Shown piece by piece: positions 44,727-53,258 of a stretch of DNA of 64,000 bases; position 1 is the first letter of the stretch; every line of letters starts with the position of its first letter. This stretch comes from Xenophilus azovorans DSM 13620 (GTDB taxonomy: Bacteria; Pseudomonadota; Gammaproteobacteria; Burkholderiales; Burkholderiaceae_C): assembly GCF_000745855.1 (NCBI RefSeq), contig NZ_KN050767.1, positions 96,802 to 160,801 on the forward strand. Direction: 5' to 3'. The translations under genes and the position numbers were made by a program. Below the pieces are notes generated by a model. It did not search any database, was not told the DNA's origin, and saw nothing but the letters and a program-made list of their open reading frames with translations.

Positions 44727-45920
44727 TCAGTGCCCGACGACGACCGGCACCTCAGCAGCCGGCGGCGTATTGCGGCTGCGCCCGCAGCGCACGAGCCCGT
44801 CGATCATCACCATGCCCACACCCGGCAGGTCGCCCAGTTGCACGCTTTCCAGCAGCGTGGCGCCCGAGGTGTGCTGCGCGCGGTCCATGAAGACGAAGTC
44901 CGCCGCGCGGCCCACCTCCACCAGCCCGCAGTTGAGGTTGCGCATGCGCGCGGTGTTGCCGGTGGCGAAGCAGAACACCAGCTCGGCCGGGATGTCGGCC
45001 ATCGACGAGATCAGCGCGACCATGCGCAGGATGCCCAGCGGCTGCACGCCCGAGCCGGCCGGCCCGTCGGTGCCCAGGATCACGCGGTGCGGGCACTTCA
45101 GCTCGATGGCCGCGCGCGCCGCACCGATGGCCACCTTCTCGTTGCCGTTGTGCACGATCTCGATGCCGCGCGTGCTCTTCTCGCACAGTTCGCACACGTG
45201 CTTCATCGGCAGCGAGGTGTGGCCGCCGTTGATGTGGCCGATGATGTCGGCATCGGCCTCCAGCACCGTGTCCTTGTCGATGTAGCCCGAACCGGGCACC
45301 GAGGGCCCGCCGGTGTGGATGGTGCTCTGAATGCCGTGCTTGCGCGCCCAGGCCACCATCTCCTTGGCCTCGTAGCCGGCCTTGACCGAGCCCAGGCCGA
45401 TCTCGCCGAGCAGCCCCACGCCGGCCTCGGCCAGCTCCTTGAAGTCGCTCTCGACCATGCCCTTCTCGATGACGGGCGCGCCGGCCAGCACCTTCACGCC
45501 GCCGGGGCGGAAGGCGTCGAAGGCGCGCTGCGCGGTGATGGCCAGCGCCTTCAGGCCGACGATGTCCTTCGGGCGGCCCGGGTAGTGCACCTCGCCGGCC
45601 GAGATCATGGTGGTGACGCCGCCGTTCAGGCTCGACTCGATCCAGTTGAGCTGGCTCTGGCGCGGCGTCCAGTCGCCGGCCACCGGGTGCACGTGGCTGT
45701 CGATCAGGCCGGGGGCGACGCAGGTCTTCTTCGCGTCGATCACCGTCTTGGCGTTCGACGTGTCGCAGTCCTTGGCCTTGCCGACCGCGGTGATCAGGCC
45801 GTCGTCGATGACGATGGTGTCGGCGTCGAGGATGGGCTGGTCGATGTCGCCCGAGAGCAGCAGCCCTATGTTCTGGATGACGACCTTGCCCGACTTGCCG
45901 GCGGCGGCTTCTGTTGCCAT
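44727..45920 (-). CDS. ena: Enamidase-like amidohydrolase (6-oxo-1,4,5,6-tetrahydronicotinate amidohydrolase candidate)
   Basis: 397 residues of the amidohydrolase superfamily. Metal motif GLIDSHVHP (His76, His78), further ligand regions in IHTGGPSVPG, IIGHINGGHTSLP and LGTDGPAGSGVQPLG. The sequence resembles the enamidase that opens the reduced nicotinate ring to 2-formylglutarate in Eubacterium barkeri. The assignment is strengthened by the 6-hydroxynicotinate reductase homologue encoded 2 kb away. The start ATG 45920 overlaps the end of the TetR gene by 55 bp. Another cyclic-amide amidohydrolase role is possible. Confidence 0.78.
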   Translation of the reverse strand: MATEAAAGKSGKVVIQNIGLLLSGDIDQPILDADTIVIDDGLITAVGKAKDCDTSNAKTVIDAKKTCVAPGLIDSHVHPVAGDWTPRQSQLNWIESSLNGGVTTMISAGEVHYPGRPKDIVGLKALAITAQRAFDAFRPGGVKVLAGAPVIEKGMVESDFKELAEAGVGLLGEIGLGSVKAGYEAKEMVAWARKHGIQSTIHTGGPSVPGSGYIDKDTVLEADADIIGHINGGHTSLPMKHVCELCEKSTRGIEIVHNGNEKVAIGAARAAIELKCPHRVILGTDGPAGSGVQPLGILRMVALISSMADIPAELVFCFATGNTARMRNLNCGLVEVGRAADFVFMDRAQHTSGATLLESVQLGDLPGVGMVMIDGLVRCGRSRNTPPAAEVPVVVGH

Positions 45921-46621
45921 TTCGATACCTCGTGGGGTGTGGTGGTTTCGTTGTTCTCGTCGCTGCGCACCGTGCGCAGCACCGTCTCGATGACGAAGTC
46001 CTCCCAGTGCCGGGCCGCTTCGGGCGACTCCAGCGGCTCGCCCAGGAAGCTGGTGAGCGTGTAGCGGTTGGACATGTAGAAGTAGCCCGTGGCCGCGATC
46101 AGCAGGTAGATGTCGCGCGCGGCCAGGTCGGCGCGGAACAGGCCCTGCGCGGCGCCGCTGGCGAGGATCTGCTCGATGATCGCCACCGCCCGCGAGGAAT
46201 ACTCGCGCGCCCGCAGCGACTTGGCGATGTGGCGCCCCTTGTGCAGGTTCTCGGTGTTCAGCAGCGTGATGAAGTGCGGGTTGGCGCGGTAGTAGCCCAG
46301 CACGAAGCGGATCACCTCGGTCAGCGCCTCCACCGGGCGCGCCATGTCCAGGTCGATGGCGGCCTCGGCCTCGTCCATGCGCTGGTAGATGTCTTCCAGC
46401 ACGGCGACGAACAGCCCCTCCTTGCTGCCGAAGTAGTAGTAGATCATCCGGTCGTACGAGCGGGCGGCGCGGCTGATCTTCTCCACGCTGCCGCCCTCGT
46501 AGCCGTACTTCGCGAACACCTTGGTGGCCGCGCGCAGGATGGCCTCGCGCGACGCCTGCGCCTGCGCCTCGCGCACGCCCGTCTTGCGCTGCGGCTTGGC
46601 GACGGACTTGCGGGCGGCCAT
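45866..46621 (-). CDS. TetR-family transcriptional regulator
   Basis: 251 residues from ATG 46621. N-terminal basic stretch, then the TetR helix-turn-helix (REAILRAATKVFAKYGYEGG, ISRAARSYDRMIYYYFGSKE). The ligand domain is divergent, with an AefR/RutR-like pattern (VLEDIYQRMDEAEA). It is cotranscribed with the enamidase and ferredoxin reductase genes, so it likely controls the nicotinate island from the 47.56-47.87 kb divergent region. Confidence 0.9.
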   Translation of the reverse strand: MAARKSVAKPQRKTGVREAQAQASREAILRAATKVFAKYGYEGGSVEKISRAARSYDRMIYYYFGSKEGLFVAVLEDIYQRMDEAEAAIDLDMARPVEALTEVIRFVLGYYRANPHFITLLNTENLHKGRHIAKSLRAREYSSRAVAIIEQILASGAAQGLFRADLAARDIYLLIAATGYFYMSNRYTLTSFLGEPLESPEAARHWEDFVIETVLRTVRSDENNETTTPHEVSKWQQKPPPASRARSSSRT

Positions 46622-46683
46622 GGCAGCCTCAGCGAATCCGGGCGGTGCACACCGCCGGCAGCGCCCGCCCTCCAATGGCACTG

Positions 46684-46787
46684 GAGGCCGCGGAGCAGGC
46701 CATGCCAGCGACACCCACGGAACCGGCTTCGCCGGGCCGTCGGGTGTGCCCCCCCGGGGGGGAGCCGCGCAGCGGCTTGGGGGGGGT
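46684..46787 (-). repeat. Dispersed intergenic repeat, copy C (divergent half)
   Basis: Between the FNR and TetR genes, reverse orientation. The half toward the TetR gene matches the other copies (GCGGAGCAGGCCATG; ACCGGCTTCGCCGGGCC). The other half is a different GC-rich run containing GCCGCGCAGCGGC. Confidence 0.7.
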
Positions 46788-47560
46788 CATTTTTCAGCGA
46801 AAGCGCGCTCGACGACGTAGTCGCCCGGCGTGCTGGTGTTGCCTTCCTTGAAGCCGCGCCCTTCGAGGATCTCCTTCATGTCCACCAGCAGGCCGGGGCT
46901 GCCGCAGATCATGACGCGGTCCTCGGCCGCGTTCAGCGGCGGCAGGCCCAGGTCGTCGGTGAGCTTGTCGGTGGTGATCAGGTCGGTGATGCGGCCCTGG
47001 TTGCGGAACTCCTCGCGCGTGACGGTCGGGTAGTACAGCAACTGGTTCTGGATCATCTCGCCCAGGATCTCGTGCTTGGGCAGGTGGTCGGTCACCAGGT
47101 CGTGGTAGGCCAGCTCGTCCACCTGGCGCACGCCGTGCACCAGGATGACCTTCTCGAACTTCTCGTAGGTCTCCGGGTCGCGGATGATGCTCATGAAGGG
47201 CGCCAGCCCCGTGCCCGTGCCGAACAGGTACAGGCGCTTGCCCGGCAGCGTGTAGTCGATCAGCAGCGTGCCGGTGGGCTTGCGGCCCACGATGATGGTG
47301 TCGCCCACCTGGATGTGCTGCAGCTTCGAGGTCAGGGGGCCCTCTTCCACCTTGATGCTCAGGAACTCCAGGTGCTCCTCGTAGTTGGGGCTGACGATGC
47401 TGTAGGCGCGCAGCAGCGGCTTGTTGTTGACCTTCAGCCCGATCATGGTGAAGTGGCCGTTGGAAAAGCGCAGCGCCTGGTCGCGCGTGGTGGTGAAGGT
47501 GAACAGGCGGTCGGTCCAGTGGTGGACGGTCAGGACGCGTTCTTCGCTGAAGGCACTCAT
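46787..47560 (-). CDS. Ferredoxin-NADP+ reductase
   Basis: 257 residues from ATG 47560. FAD site LLRAYSIVSPNYEE and FTMIGLKV; NADP site LFGTGTGLAPFMSIIRDP and VMICGSPGLLVDMKEIL; C-terminal GDYVVERAFAEK as in the bacterial Fpr subclass. It is the first leftward gene from the divergent region opposite the reductase gene, so it may supply reduced ferredoxin or flavodoxin electrons to ring reduction. A general oxidative-stress role is the alternative. Confidence 0.9.
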   Translation of the reverse strand: MSAFSEERVLTVHHWTDRLFTFTTTRDQALRFSNGHFTMIGLKVNNKPLLRAYSIVSPNYEEHLEFLSIKVEEGPLTSKLQHIQVGDTIIVGRKPTGTLLIDYTLPGKRLYLFGTGTGLAPFMSIIRDPETYEKFEKVILVHGVRQVDELAYHDLVTDHLPKHEILGEMIQNQLLYYPTVTREEFRNQGRITDLITTDKLTDDLGLPPLNAAEDRVMICGSPGLLVDMKEILEGRGFKEGNTSTPGDYVVERAFAEK

Positions 47561-47742
47561 AAGCAAATTACCGGAAGTTGTGAATGGGGGAAAGGCGGAA
47601 AGGGGACCGGGCGCCGTGGGGAATGCTTGCGCTGAGCTGGCGGCCACAACAGGACCCATTTTCGTTCGTGCCGCACCAACGCGGCGCACGCCGCCTCAGG
47701 AAAACACCCATACGCGTATTGCCATGCTTCGGTAGATTCCGG

Positions 47743-47766
47743 TTCATGTAGTGTTTGCCACATGAA
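47743..47766. promoter_or_regulatory. Inverted repeat in the divergent control region of the nicotinate island
   Basis: TTCATGT and ACATGAA separated by 10 bp, inside the 311-bp gap between the FNR and reductase starts. A second palindrome, ATACGCGTAT, lies at 47710-47719. Either could bind the TetR regulator. No other gene is seen in the gap. Confidence 0.35.
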
Positions 47767-47871
47767 TATGGAGCGAATGCTACACAGGACGCACGCGGCG
47801 GACAAGCGCCAATCCGGCACGCTTGTTGCAGTACTTACCCTGTGCGCGTGCTGAAGGAACGGAGCCTCACG

Positions 47872-49497
47872 ATGACCGAACACACCAAGACCGACGGCCT
47901 GCCAGGCATGGACCTGCCGGTGCTGCCGGAGGCCTCGCCCCTCGGGATGGGCAAGGCACCCGTGCGCAACGAGCGCATGAGCAGCGCCAAGGTCGAATGC
48001 AACGCCTGCCCGGTGCTGTGCCAGATTTCCGAAGGCCGCAGCGGCGCCTGCGACCGCTACGCCAACCGCGCCGGCGTGCTGGTGCGCGTCGACCCGGTGG
48101 TGCTGCTGCGCCGCGAGCTGCAAAGCGAGTCGCCCGCCCTGGTGCCCTTCGCGCGCGAAGGCGCCGAAGCACCCGCCGAGAGCGCGCCGCCGGCCAGGGA
48201 CTGGGACGGCGACCTGCTGCTGGCCGACCAGGTCTTCGTCACCGGCATCGGCGCCTCCACCACCTACCCTGACTACAAGCCCGCGCCCTTCATCGTCGCC
48301 TCCAAGGCGCAGGGGGTGGACATGGTCACCGTGGTCACCGAGGGCATCTTCAGCTACTGCAGCGTCAAGGTGAAGATCGACACCGACCGCTTCCTGGGCA
48401 GCGAGCAGGCCAACGTGCGCTACAAGGGCGAGGTGGTGGGCCACGTCACCACGGCCGAGTACGGCTCGCAGATGCTCTCGCTCGGCGGCGTGCACCACCT
48501 CACCGGCGGCAGCAAGAAGGAAGGCCGCATGACGCTGGAGCTGATGCAGAACCTGTGCAACAAGCAGGCGGCCGAATGCACCATCGACGGCGGCTCCAGC
48601 CTGGTGATCCAGGCGGGCAAGGCGCCCATCGTCAACGGCGTGGAGGAGCAGCGCATGCGCGTGGGCTGCGGCTCGGCCACCGTGGGCATCTTCGCGCGGC
48701 AGCTGCTGGGCCTGGCCGACGAGGTGGTGGTGGTGGACGACCACATCACCGGCGTGCTGACCGAGCACCAGGCCGGGCGCTGCCTGGCGATGCCGCCTTC
48801 GGGCATCCAGATGCGCGGGCGCAAGTCCACGCCGGGGCGCTATTTCCAGGTGGCCAACCCGGGCAGCGGCTGGGGCGGCACCGACATCGCCGATCCGCTG
48901 GCGATCATCGAGGGCTGGGAGCCCGGCGTCGCCAAGCCCGGCCTGCGCCTGCTGATGACCTCCACCACCGGCGAGCAGGCGCAGTGGTTCGTGCTGGACG
49001 ACAACCTGCAGCCGGTGGAGCAGCCGATCCCGCCCGAGGTGCAGAAGGTGGTGGACCGCATCGGCGAGAACTGCGAGCCCTCGCTGTGCACGGTGCTGTT
49101 CCTCGGCGGCGCCGGCGGCTCGCTGCGCGCCGGCGTGACCGAGAACCCCGTGCTGCTCACGCGCGCCATCAAGCAGGCGCTGGTCAACGTCACCTGCGGC
49201 GGCGCGCCGGCCTACGTGTGGCCGGGCGGCGGCATCACGGTGATGGTGGACGTGACGCGCATGCCCGACAACAGCTTCGGCACGGTGCCCACGCCGGCCA
49301 TCATCGCGCCCATCGAGTTCAGCATGCGGCTGGCCGACTACGCCGCGCTGGGCGGCCACATGGAGCACGTGATGACGCTGGAGCAGGCGCTCTCGCGCGG
49401 CGCCTGGCAGGACGACGGCGCGCCCACGGCGCGCGAGTGGCGCCGGCCCGAGGCCGTCAACGCCTGGCCGCTCGGCCAGCCCCCCCTCCTGGGCTGA
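47872..49497 (+). CDS. hnr: 6-hydroxynicotinate reductase homologue (iron-sulfur flavoprotein)
   Basis: 541 residues from ATG 47872 (AAGGAAC-GGAG upstream). An N-terminal Cys cluster CNACPVLC (Cys43, 46, 50) plus Cys60 suggests an Fe-S centre. The rest has a Gly-rich core (GIGASTTYPDYKPAP, TVVTEGIFSYCSVKVKID, VDDHITGVLTEHQAG, TPGRYFQVANPGSGWGGTD) resembling clostridial 6-hydroxynicotinate reductase. It would reduce 6-hydroxynicotinate to 1,4,5,6-tetrahydro-6-oxonicotinate. Heads the rightward operon; the downstream UPF0280 gene follows by 11 bp. Confidence 0.82.
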   Translation: MTEHTKTDGLPGMDLPVLPEASPLGMGKAPVRNERMSSAKVECNACPVLCQISEGRSGACDRYANRAGVLVRVDPVVLLRRELQSESPALVPFAREGAEAPAESAPPARDWDGDLLLADQVFVTGIGASTTYPDYKPAPFIVASKAQGVDMVTVVTEGIFSYCSVKVKIDTDRFLGSEQANVRYKGEVVGHVTTAEYGSQMLSLGGVHHLTGGSKKEGRMTLELMQNLCNKQAAECTIDGGSSLVIQAGKAPIVNGVEEQRMRVGCGSATVGIFARQLLGLADEVVVVDDHITGVLTEHQAGRCLAMPPSGIQMRGRKSTPGRYFQVANPGSGWGGTDIADPLAIIEGWEPGVAKPGLRLLMTSTTGEQAQWFVLDDNLQPVEQPIPPEVQKVVDRIGENCEPSLCTVLFLGGAGGSLRAGVTENPVLLTRAIKQALVNVTCGGAPAYVWPGGGITVMVDVTRMPDNSFGTVPTPAIIAPIEFSMRLADYAALGGHMEHVMTLEQALSRGAWQDDGAPTAREWRRPEAVNAWPLGQPPLLG

Positions 49498-49508
49498 GAA
49501 CCGCCGGC

Positions 49509-50390
49509 ATGCACGCCACCCGCAACCCGCTCGACGGCGGCCGCTGGCACTTCCAGCACGGCCCGATCGACCTGGTGATCCAGGCCGAGGGCGAGGCCGC
49601 CGCCGTGGCCGCCGCGCACGAGGCGGCCTGGGCGCGCTTCCGCGGCGTGCTGCAGGAGCTGGTGGACGAGCTGCCCGCGCTGCGCCAGCCCGTGGCGGCC
49701 GGTGCGCCGCTGCACGGGCCCGTGGCGCGGCGCATGTGGGATGCGTGCGCCGCCTACCGGCCGATGTTCATCACGCCGATGGCGGCGGTGGCCGGCGCGG
49801 TGGCCGAGGAGATCGCCGCCTTCTACCGCCGCACCGGCATCGCGCGCGCCTGGGTCAACAACGGCGGCGACATCGCGCTGCACCTGGCGCCCGGGCAGTC
49901 GGTGCAGGTGGGCCTGTTCGCCGACCTGTCGCGCTTCGACCTGGCCGGCACCGGGCCGCTGCGCACCGACGGCCGCTTCACGCTGCACGCCGGCGATCCG
50001 GTGCGCGGCGTGGCCACCAGCGGCTGGCGCGGACGCAGCTTCTCGCTGGGCATCGCCGACAGCGTGACAGTGCTGGCCGCCGGCGCGGCCGAGGCCGACG
50101 CGGCCGCCACCGTCGTCGGCAACGCGGTCGACGTGGCCGACCCGGCGATCCGCCGCCTGCCCGCCAGCCAGTGCAAGGACGACAGCGATCTCGGCGACAT
50201 CCCGGTCACCGTGGACGTGCCGCCGCTGGCCCCGCCGCAGGTGGCGCACGCCCTCGATGCGGGCCTGGCGCGCGCGCAGGAAATGCAGCGTGCAGGCCGT
50301 ATCCATGCGGCGATACTCGTCTGCCAGCAGCAGTGCCGCGTGCTGCAGCCCGCCGTGGCACGGCTCGCCGCAGGCTCCGTTTTTGCTTAA
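49509..50390 (+). CDS. UPF0280 (ApbE-superfamily) protein
   Basis: 293 residues. The middle carries the UPF0280 pattern: TPMAAVAGAVAEEIAAFY, RAWVNNGGDIALHLAPG and GVATSGWRGRSFSLGIAD, followed by ADAAATVVGNAVDV. ApbE relatives transfer FMN to proteins. Placed 11 bp after the reductase gene, it may be a maturation factor for that flavoprotein; that is inference from position. The N-terminal 60 residues and the tail are less conserved-looking. Confidence 0.8.
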   Translation: MHATRNPLDGGRWHFQHGPIDLVIQAEGEAAAVAAAHEAAWARFRGVLQELVDELPALRQPVAAGAPLHGPVARRMWDACAAYRPMFITPMAAVAGAVAEEIAAFYRRTGIARAWVNNGGDIALHLAPGQSVQVGLFADLSRFDLAGTGPLRTDGRFTLHAGDPVRGVATSGWRGRSFSLGIADSVTVLAAGAAEADAAATVVGNAVDVADPAIRRLPASQCKDDSDLGDIPVTVDVPPLAPPQVAHALDAGLARAQEMQRAGRIHAAILVCQQQCRVLQPAVARLAAGSVFA

Positions 50391-50403
50391 CGAACGCAAG
50401 ACC

Positions 50404-51048
50404 ATGATCGACATCCGACGCGTCTTCACCCAGGTCGAGCACATCCACCACGAATTCGGGCCGCGCGCGGCCGAGCCGCTGGTGCGAGGCGCCATCGCCG
50501 CGGTGCTCACCAACCCCTTCGCGGGCCGCTACGAGCCCGACATCCTGCCCATGATGGAACTGCTCGACCCGGTCGGCGTGGACATGGCGCACCGCCTGCA
50601 CGCCGCCATGGACGTGCCGCTGGAGAAGATCGCCACCTATGGCAAGGGCGCCATCGTGGGCGCCGCCGGCGAGCTTGAGCACGGCGCGCTGTGGCACGTG
50701 CCCGGCGGCTACGCCATGCGCGAGCTGCTCGGCTGGAAGGGCGACCGCGCCGCCTACAAGGCCGGTACCGTGGACGAGAAGAAGACCGGCCAGCCCGGCA
50801 ACGCGCTGTCCATCGTGCCCTCGACCAAGAAGGTGGGCCCGCCCGGCGCCACGCTGGACGTACCGCTGACCAACATCAACGCCAGCTACGTGCGCGGCCA
50901 GTTCGACGCCATCGAGGTGCGCGTGCCCGGCGCACCGGCGGCCGACGAGATCGTCTTCATCCTCGCCATGACGACCGGCTACCGCGTGCACGACCGCGTG
51001 GGCGGCCTGCGCGCCGAGAACATCGCCAAGTGGGACGGGCTGAGATAG
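50404..51048 (+). CDS. AA_synth-family protein (PF06684), copy 1
   Basis: 214 residues. Family landmarks: AVLTNPFAGRYEPDI, IATYGKGAIVGAAGELEHGAL, GNALSIVPSTKKVGPPGATLDVPL and the GYRVHDRVGGLRAENI end. No enzymatic function is established; the fold is chorismate-mutase-like from structural work on the family. It follows UPF0280 by 13 bp and precedes a diverged paralogue. The pair is probably part of the nicotinate route. Confidence 0.82.
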   Translation: MIDIRRVFTQVEHIHHEFGPRAAEPLVRGAIAAVLTNPFAGRYEPDILPMMELLDPVGVDMAHRLHAAMDVPLEKIATYGKGAIVGAAGELEHGALWHVPGGYAMRELLGWKGDRAAYKAGTVDEKKTGQPGNALSIVPSTKKVGPPGATLDVPLTNINASYVRGQFDAIEVRVPGAPAADEIVFILAMTTGYRVHDRVGGLRAENIAKWDGLR

Positions 51049-51069
51049 CCAACGAACAAGGAGCAAGCC

Positions 51070-51654
51070 ATGCCAGCAGACATCCGCAAGATCGTGATCC
51101 AGGTCGACGAGACCCGCAAGGAACAGGGCCAGACCGTCGAGCCGCCCACGCGCCGCGCGGTGGCCATCGCCGTGATCGCCAACCCCTACGCCGGCCGCTA
51201 CAGCGAGAACCTGGACGAGCTGATCGCCATCGGCGAGGAACTGGGCGCGCTGCTCGGCGGCAAGGCCGTCAAGGCGCTGGGCATCGAGCCCGGCCAGGCG
51301 CACAGCTACGGCAAGGCCGCCATCGTGGGCGAGGGCGGCGAGCTGGAGCATGCCGCCGCCATCCTGCATCCCAAGCTCGGCGCACCGCTGCGCCAGGCCG
51401 TGGAGAAAGGCGCCGCGCTGGTGCCCTCGGCCAAGAAGCGCGGCACGCTGGGCACTGCCATCGACGTGCCCCTGGGCCACAAGGACGCCGCCTTCGTGCG
51501 CAGCCACTTCGACGCGGTGGAGGCGCGCGTGAGCGACGCGCCGCGCGCCGGCGAGATCGTGGTGGCCGTGGCCGTGACCGACAGCGGCCGCCCGCTGCCG
51601 CGCATCGGCGGCCTGAAAGTTTCCGAGATCGAGGGCAAGGACGGCCTGAGATGA
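51070..51654 (+). CDS. AA_synth-family protein (PF06684), copy 2
   Basis: 194 residues, parallel to the preceding gene: VIANPYAGRYSENLD, YGKAAIVGEGGELEHAAA, LVPSAKKRGTLGTAIDVPL and GRPLPRIGGLKVSEIEGKDGLR. It differs in the segment between GELEHA and the VPSxKK block. A 20-bp gap with a good ribosome-binding site (AACAAGGAG) separates them. The two might form a heteromer. Confidence 0.82.
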   Translation: MPADIRKIVIQVDETRKEQGQTVEPPTRRAVAIAVIANPYAGRYSENLDELIAIGEELGALLGGKAVKALGIEPGQAHSYGKAAIVGEGGELEHAAAILHPKLGAPLRQAVEKGAALVPSAKKRGTLGTAIDVPLGHKDAAFVRSHFDAVEARVSDAPRAGEIVVAVAVTDSGRPLPRIGGLKVSEIEGKDGLR

Positions 51655-51658
51655 ACCA

Positions 51659-51773
51659 CCCCCAGTCTTCGCGGACTTCGTTCCGCTTCGCCAACCCCCT
51701 CAAGGGGGCACATCCTGCGGCCTGGCCAAGCCAGTTCCGCGGATGTTCCCGCATGGCCTGCTCCGCGGCCTTC
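51659..51773 (+). repeat. Dispersed intergenic repeat, copy D
   Basis: About 115 bp, begins just after the stop of the second AA_synth gene. It is the uninterrupted form: CAGTCTTCGCGGACTTCG then TTCCGCTTCGCCAACCCC. Confidence 0.85.
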
Positions 51774-51816
51774 TGATCAAGTTGCGTCTTTTCCATTCCA
51801 ACCGAGGAGTCATCCG

Positions 51817-53028
51817 ATGAAGCATCTGCGTCTTGCGTTCAGCGCCGTCTCGCTGGCAGCGCTCACCGTCGCGCTCGTTCCCGCCCACGCCCAGGGCGTG
51901 ATCAAGATCGGCGAGGTCAACAGCTACAAGGCGCAGCCCGCCTTCCTGGAGCCCTACAAGAAGGGCATGGAACTCGCGGTGGACGAGATCAACGCCAAGG
52001 GCGGCATCGACGGCAAGAAGGTCGAGCTGGTCATGCGCGACGACAACGCCAACCCGGGCGACGCCGTGCGCATGGCCGAGGAGCTGGTCTCGCGCGAGAA
52101 GGTGGACATCCTCACCGGCGCCTTCCTCTCCAACACCGGCCTGGCGCTGGCCGACTTCGCCAAGCAGAAGAAATTCTTCTACCTGGCCGGCGAGCCGCTC
52201 ACCGACAAGATGACTTGGCAGGGCGGCAACCAGTACACCTTCCGCCTGCGCCCCGGCACCTACATGCAGGCCGCCATGCTGGTGCCCGAGGCCGCCAAGC
52301 TCAAGAAGAAGCGCTGGGCGCTGGTCTACCCCAACTACGAGTACGGCCAGTCGGCCGTGGCCGCGTTCAAGCAGCTGCTCAAGGCCGCGCAGCCCGACGT
52401 GGAGTTCGTCGCCGAGCAGGCCACGCCGCTGGGCAAGGTGGACGCCGGCAGCGTGGTGCAGGCGCTGGCCGACGCCAAGCCCGACGCGATCTTCAACGTG
52501 CTGTTCGCCGCCGACCTGTCCAAGTTCGTGCGCGAGGGCAACACGCGCGGCCTGTTCAAGGGCCGCACCGTGGTCAGCGTGCTGACCGGCGAGCCCGAGT
52601 ACATGGACCCGCTCAAGGACGAGGCGCCGGACGGCTGGATCGTGACCGGCTACCCCTGGTACGGCATCAAGACGGCCGAGCACAAGGCCTTCCTCGACGC
52701 CTACCAGGCCAAGTTCAAGGACTACCCGCGCCTGGGCTCGGTGGTGGGCTACAGCATGATCCACTCGGCCGCCGCCGGCATCGCCAAGGCCAAGAGCACC
52801 GAGCCGGACAAGCTGGTGGCCGCCTTCAAGGGCCTGCAGGTGGACAGCCCCTTCGGCAAGATCACCTACCGCGCCGAGGACCACCAGTCCACCATGGGCG
52901 CCTTCGTCGGCAAGACGAAGAACGACGGCGGCAAGGGCGTGATGGTCGACTACGTCTACTACGACGGCGCCGACGCACGCTTCCAGCCCCCGGCGGCCGA
53001 GATCAAGAAGTCGCGCGCCTCGGACTGA
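51817..53028 (+). CDS. ABC-transporter periplasmic substrate-binding protein (Liv type), copy 1
   Basis: 403 residues with a signal peptide ending AHAQ (about residue 26). Type I binding fold: IKIGEVNSYKAQPAFLEPYKKGMELAVDEINAKG, given here as EVNSYKAQPAFLEPY and MELAVDEINAKGGIDG, with the GAFLSNTGLALADFAKQKK pocket. First gene of a transporter unit with a fused permease and two ATPases. The ligand is likely nicotinate-type or another organic acid rather than leucine, judging by context. Confidence 0.9.
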   Translation: MKHLRLAFSAVSLAALTVALVPAHAQGVIKIGEVNSYKAQPAFLEPYKKGMELAVDEINAKGGIDGKKVELVMRDDNANPGDAVRMAEELVSREKVDILTGAFLSNTGLALADFAKQKKFFYLAGEPLTDKMTWQGGNQYTFRLRPGTYMQAAMLVPEAAKLKKKRWALVYPNYEYGQSAVAAFKQLLKAAQPDVEFVAEQATPLGKVDAGSVVQALADAKPDAIFNVLFAADLSKFVREGNTRGLFKGRTVVSVLTGEPEYMDPLKDEAPDGWIVTGYPWYGIKTAEHKAFLDAYQAKFKDYPRLGSVVGYSMIHSAAAGIAKAKSTEPDKLVAAFKGLQVDSPFGKITYRAEDHQSTMGAFVGKTKNDGGKGVMVDYVYYDGADARFQPPAAEIKKSRASD

Positions 53029-53037
53029 AATGACCCA

Positions 53038-53176
53038 CCCCCAGTCTTCGCGGACCTTGGCCTGCCCTGAGCCTGTCGAAGGGTTCCGCTTCGCCAACCC
53101 CCTCCAGGGGGCACACCCTACGGCCCGGCAAAGCCGGTTCCGTGGGTGTTCCCGCATGGCCTGCTCCGCGGCCTTC
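53038..53176 (+). repeat. Dispersed intergenic repeat, copy E with nested REP-like insert
   Basis: Same repeat as copy D but interrupted at 53055-53083 by CTTGGCCTGCCCTGAGCCTG and TCGAAGG. The rest matches, including the GCATGGCCTGCTCCGCGGCC end. Confidence 0.85.
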
Positions 53177-53258
53177 AGTGCGGCGGCGTTTCGAAGGCTG
53201 CAGGTGGTTCGCATCAGCACGGGTCATTGATCCCTCCCCACGATAGAAGAAGCGATCC

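Noticed and set aside
44163-46064. 633-codon plus-strand open frame
   Set aside because: It runs through the inverted-repeat region and then opposite the enamidase and TetR genes; no domain and no consistent start.
44727-51654. Barbiturate or cyanuric-acid degradation cluster
   Set aside because: No barbiturase/AtzD-type protein is present; the reductase and the molybdenum hydroxylase point to nicotinate instead.
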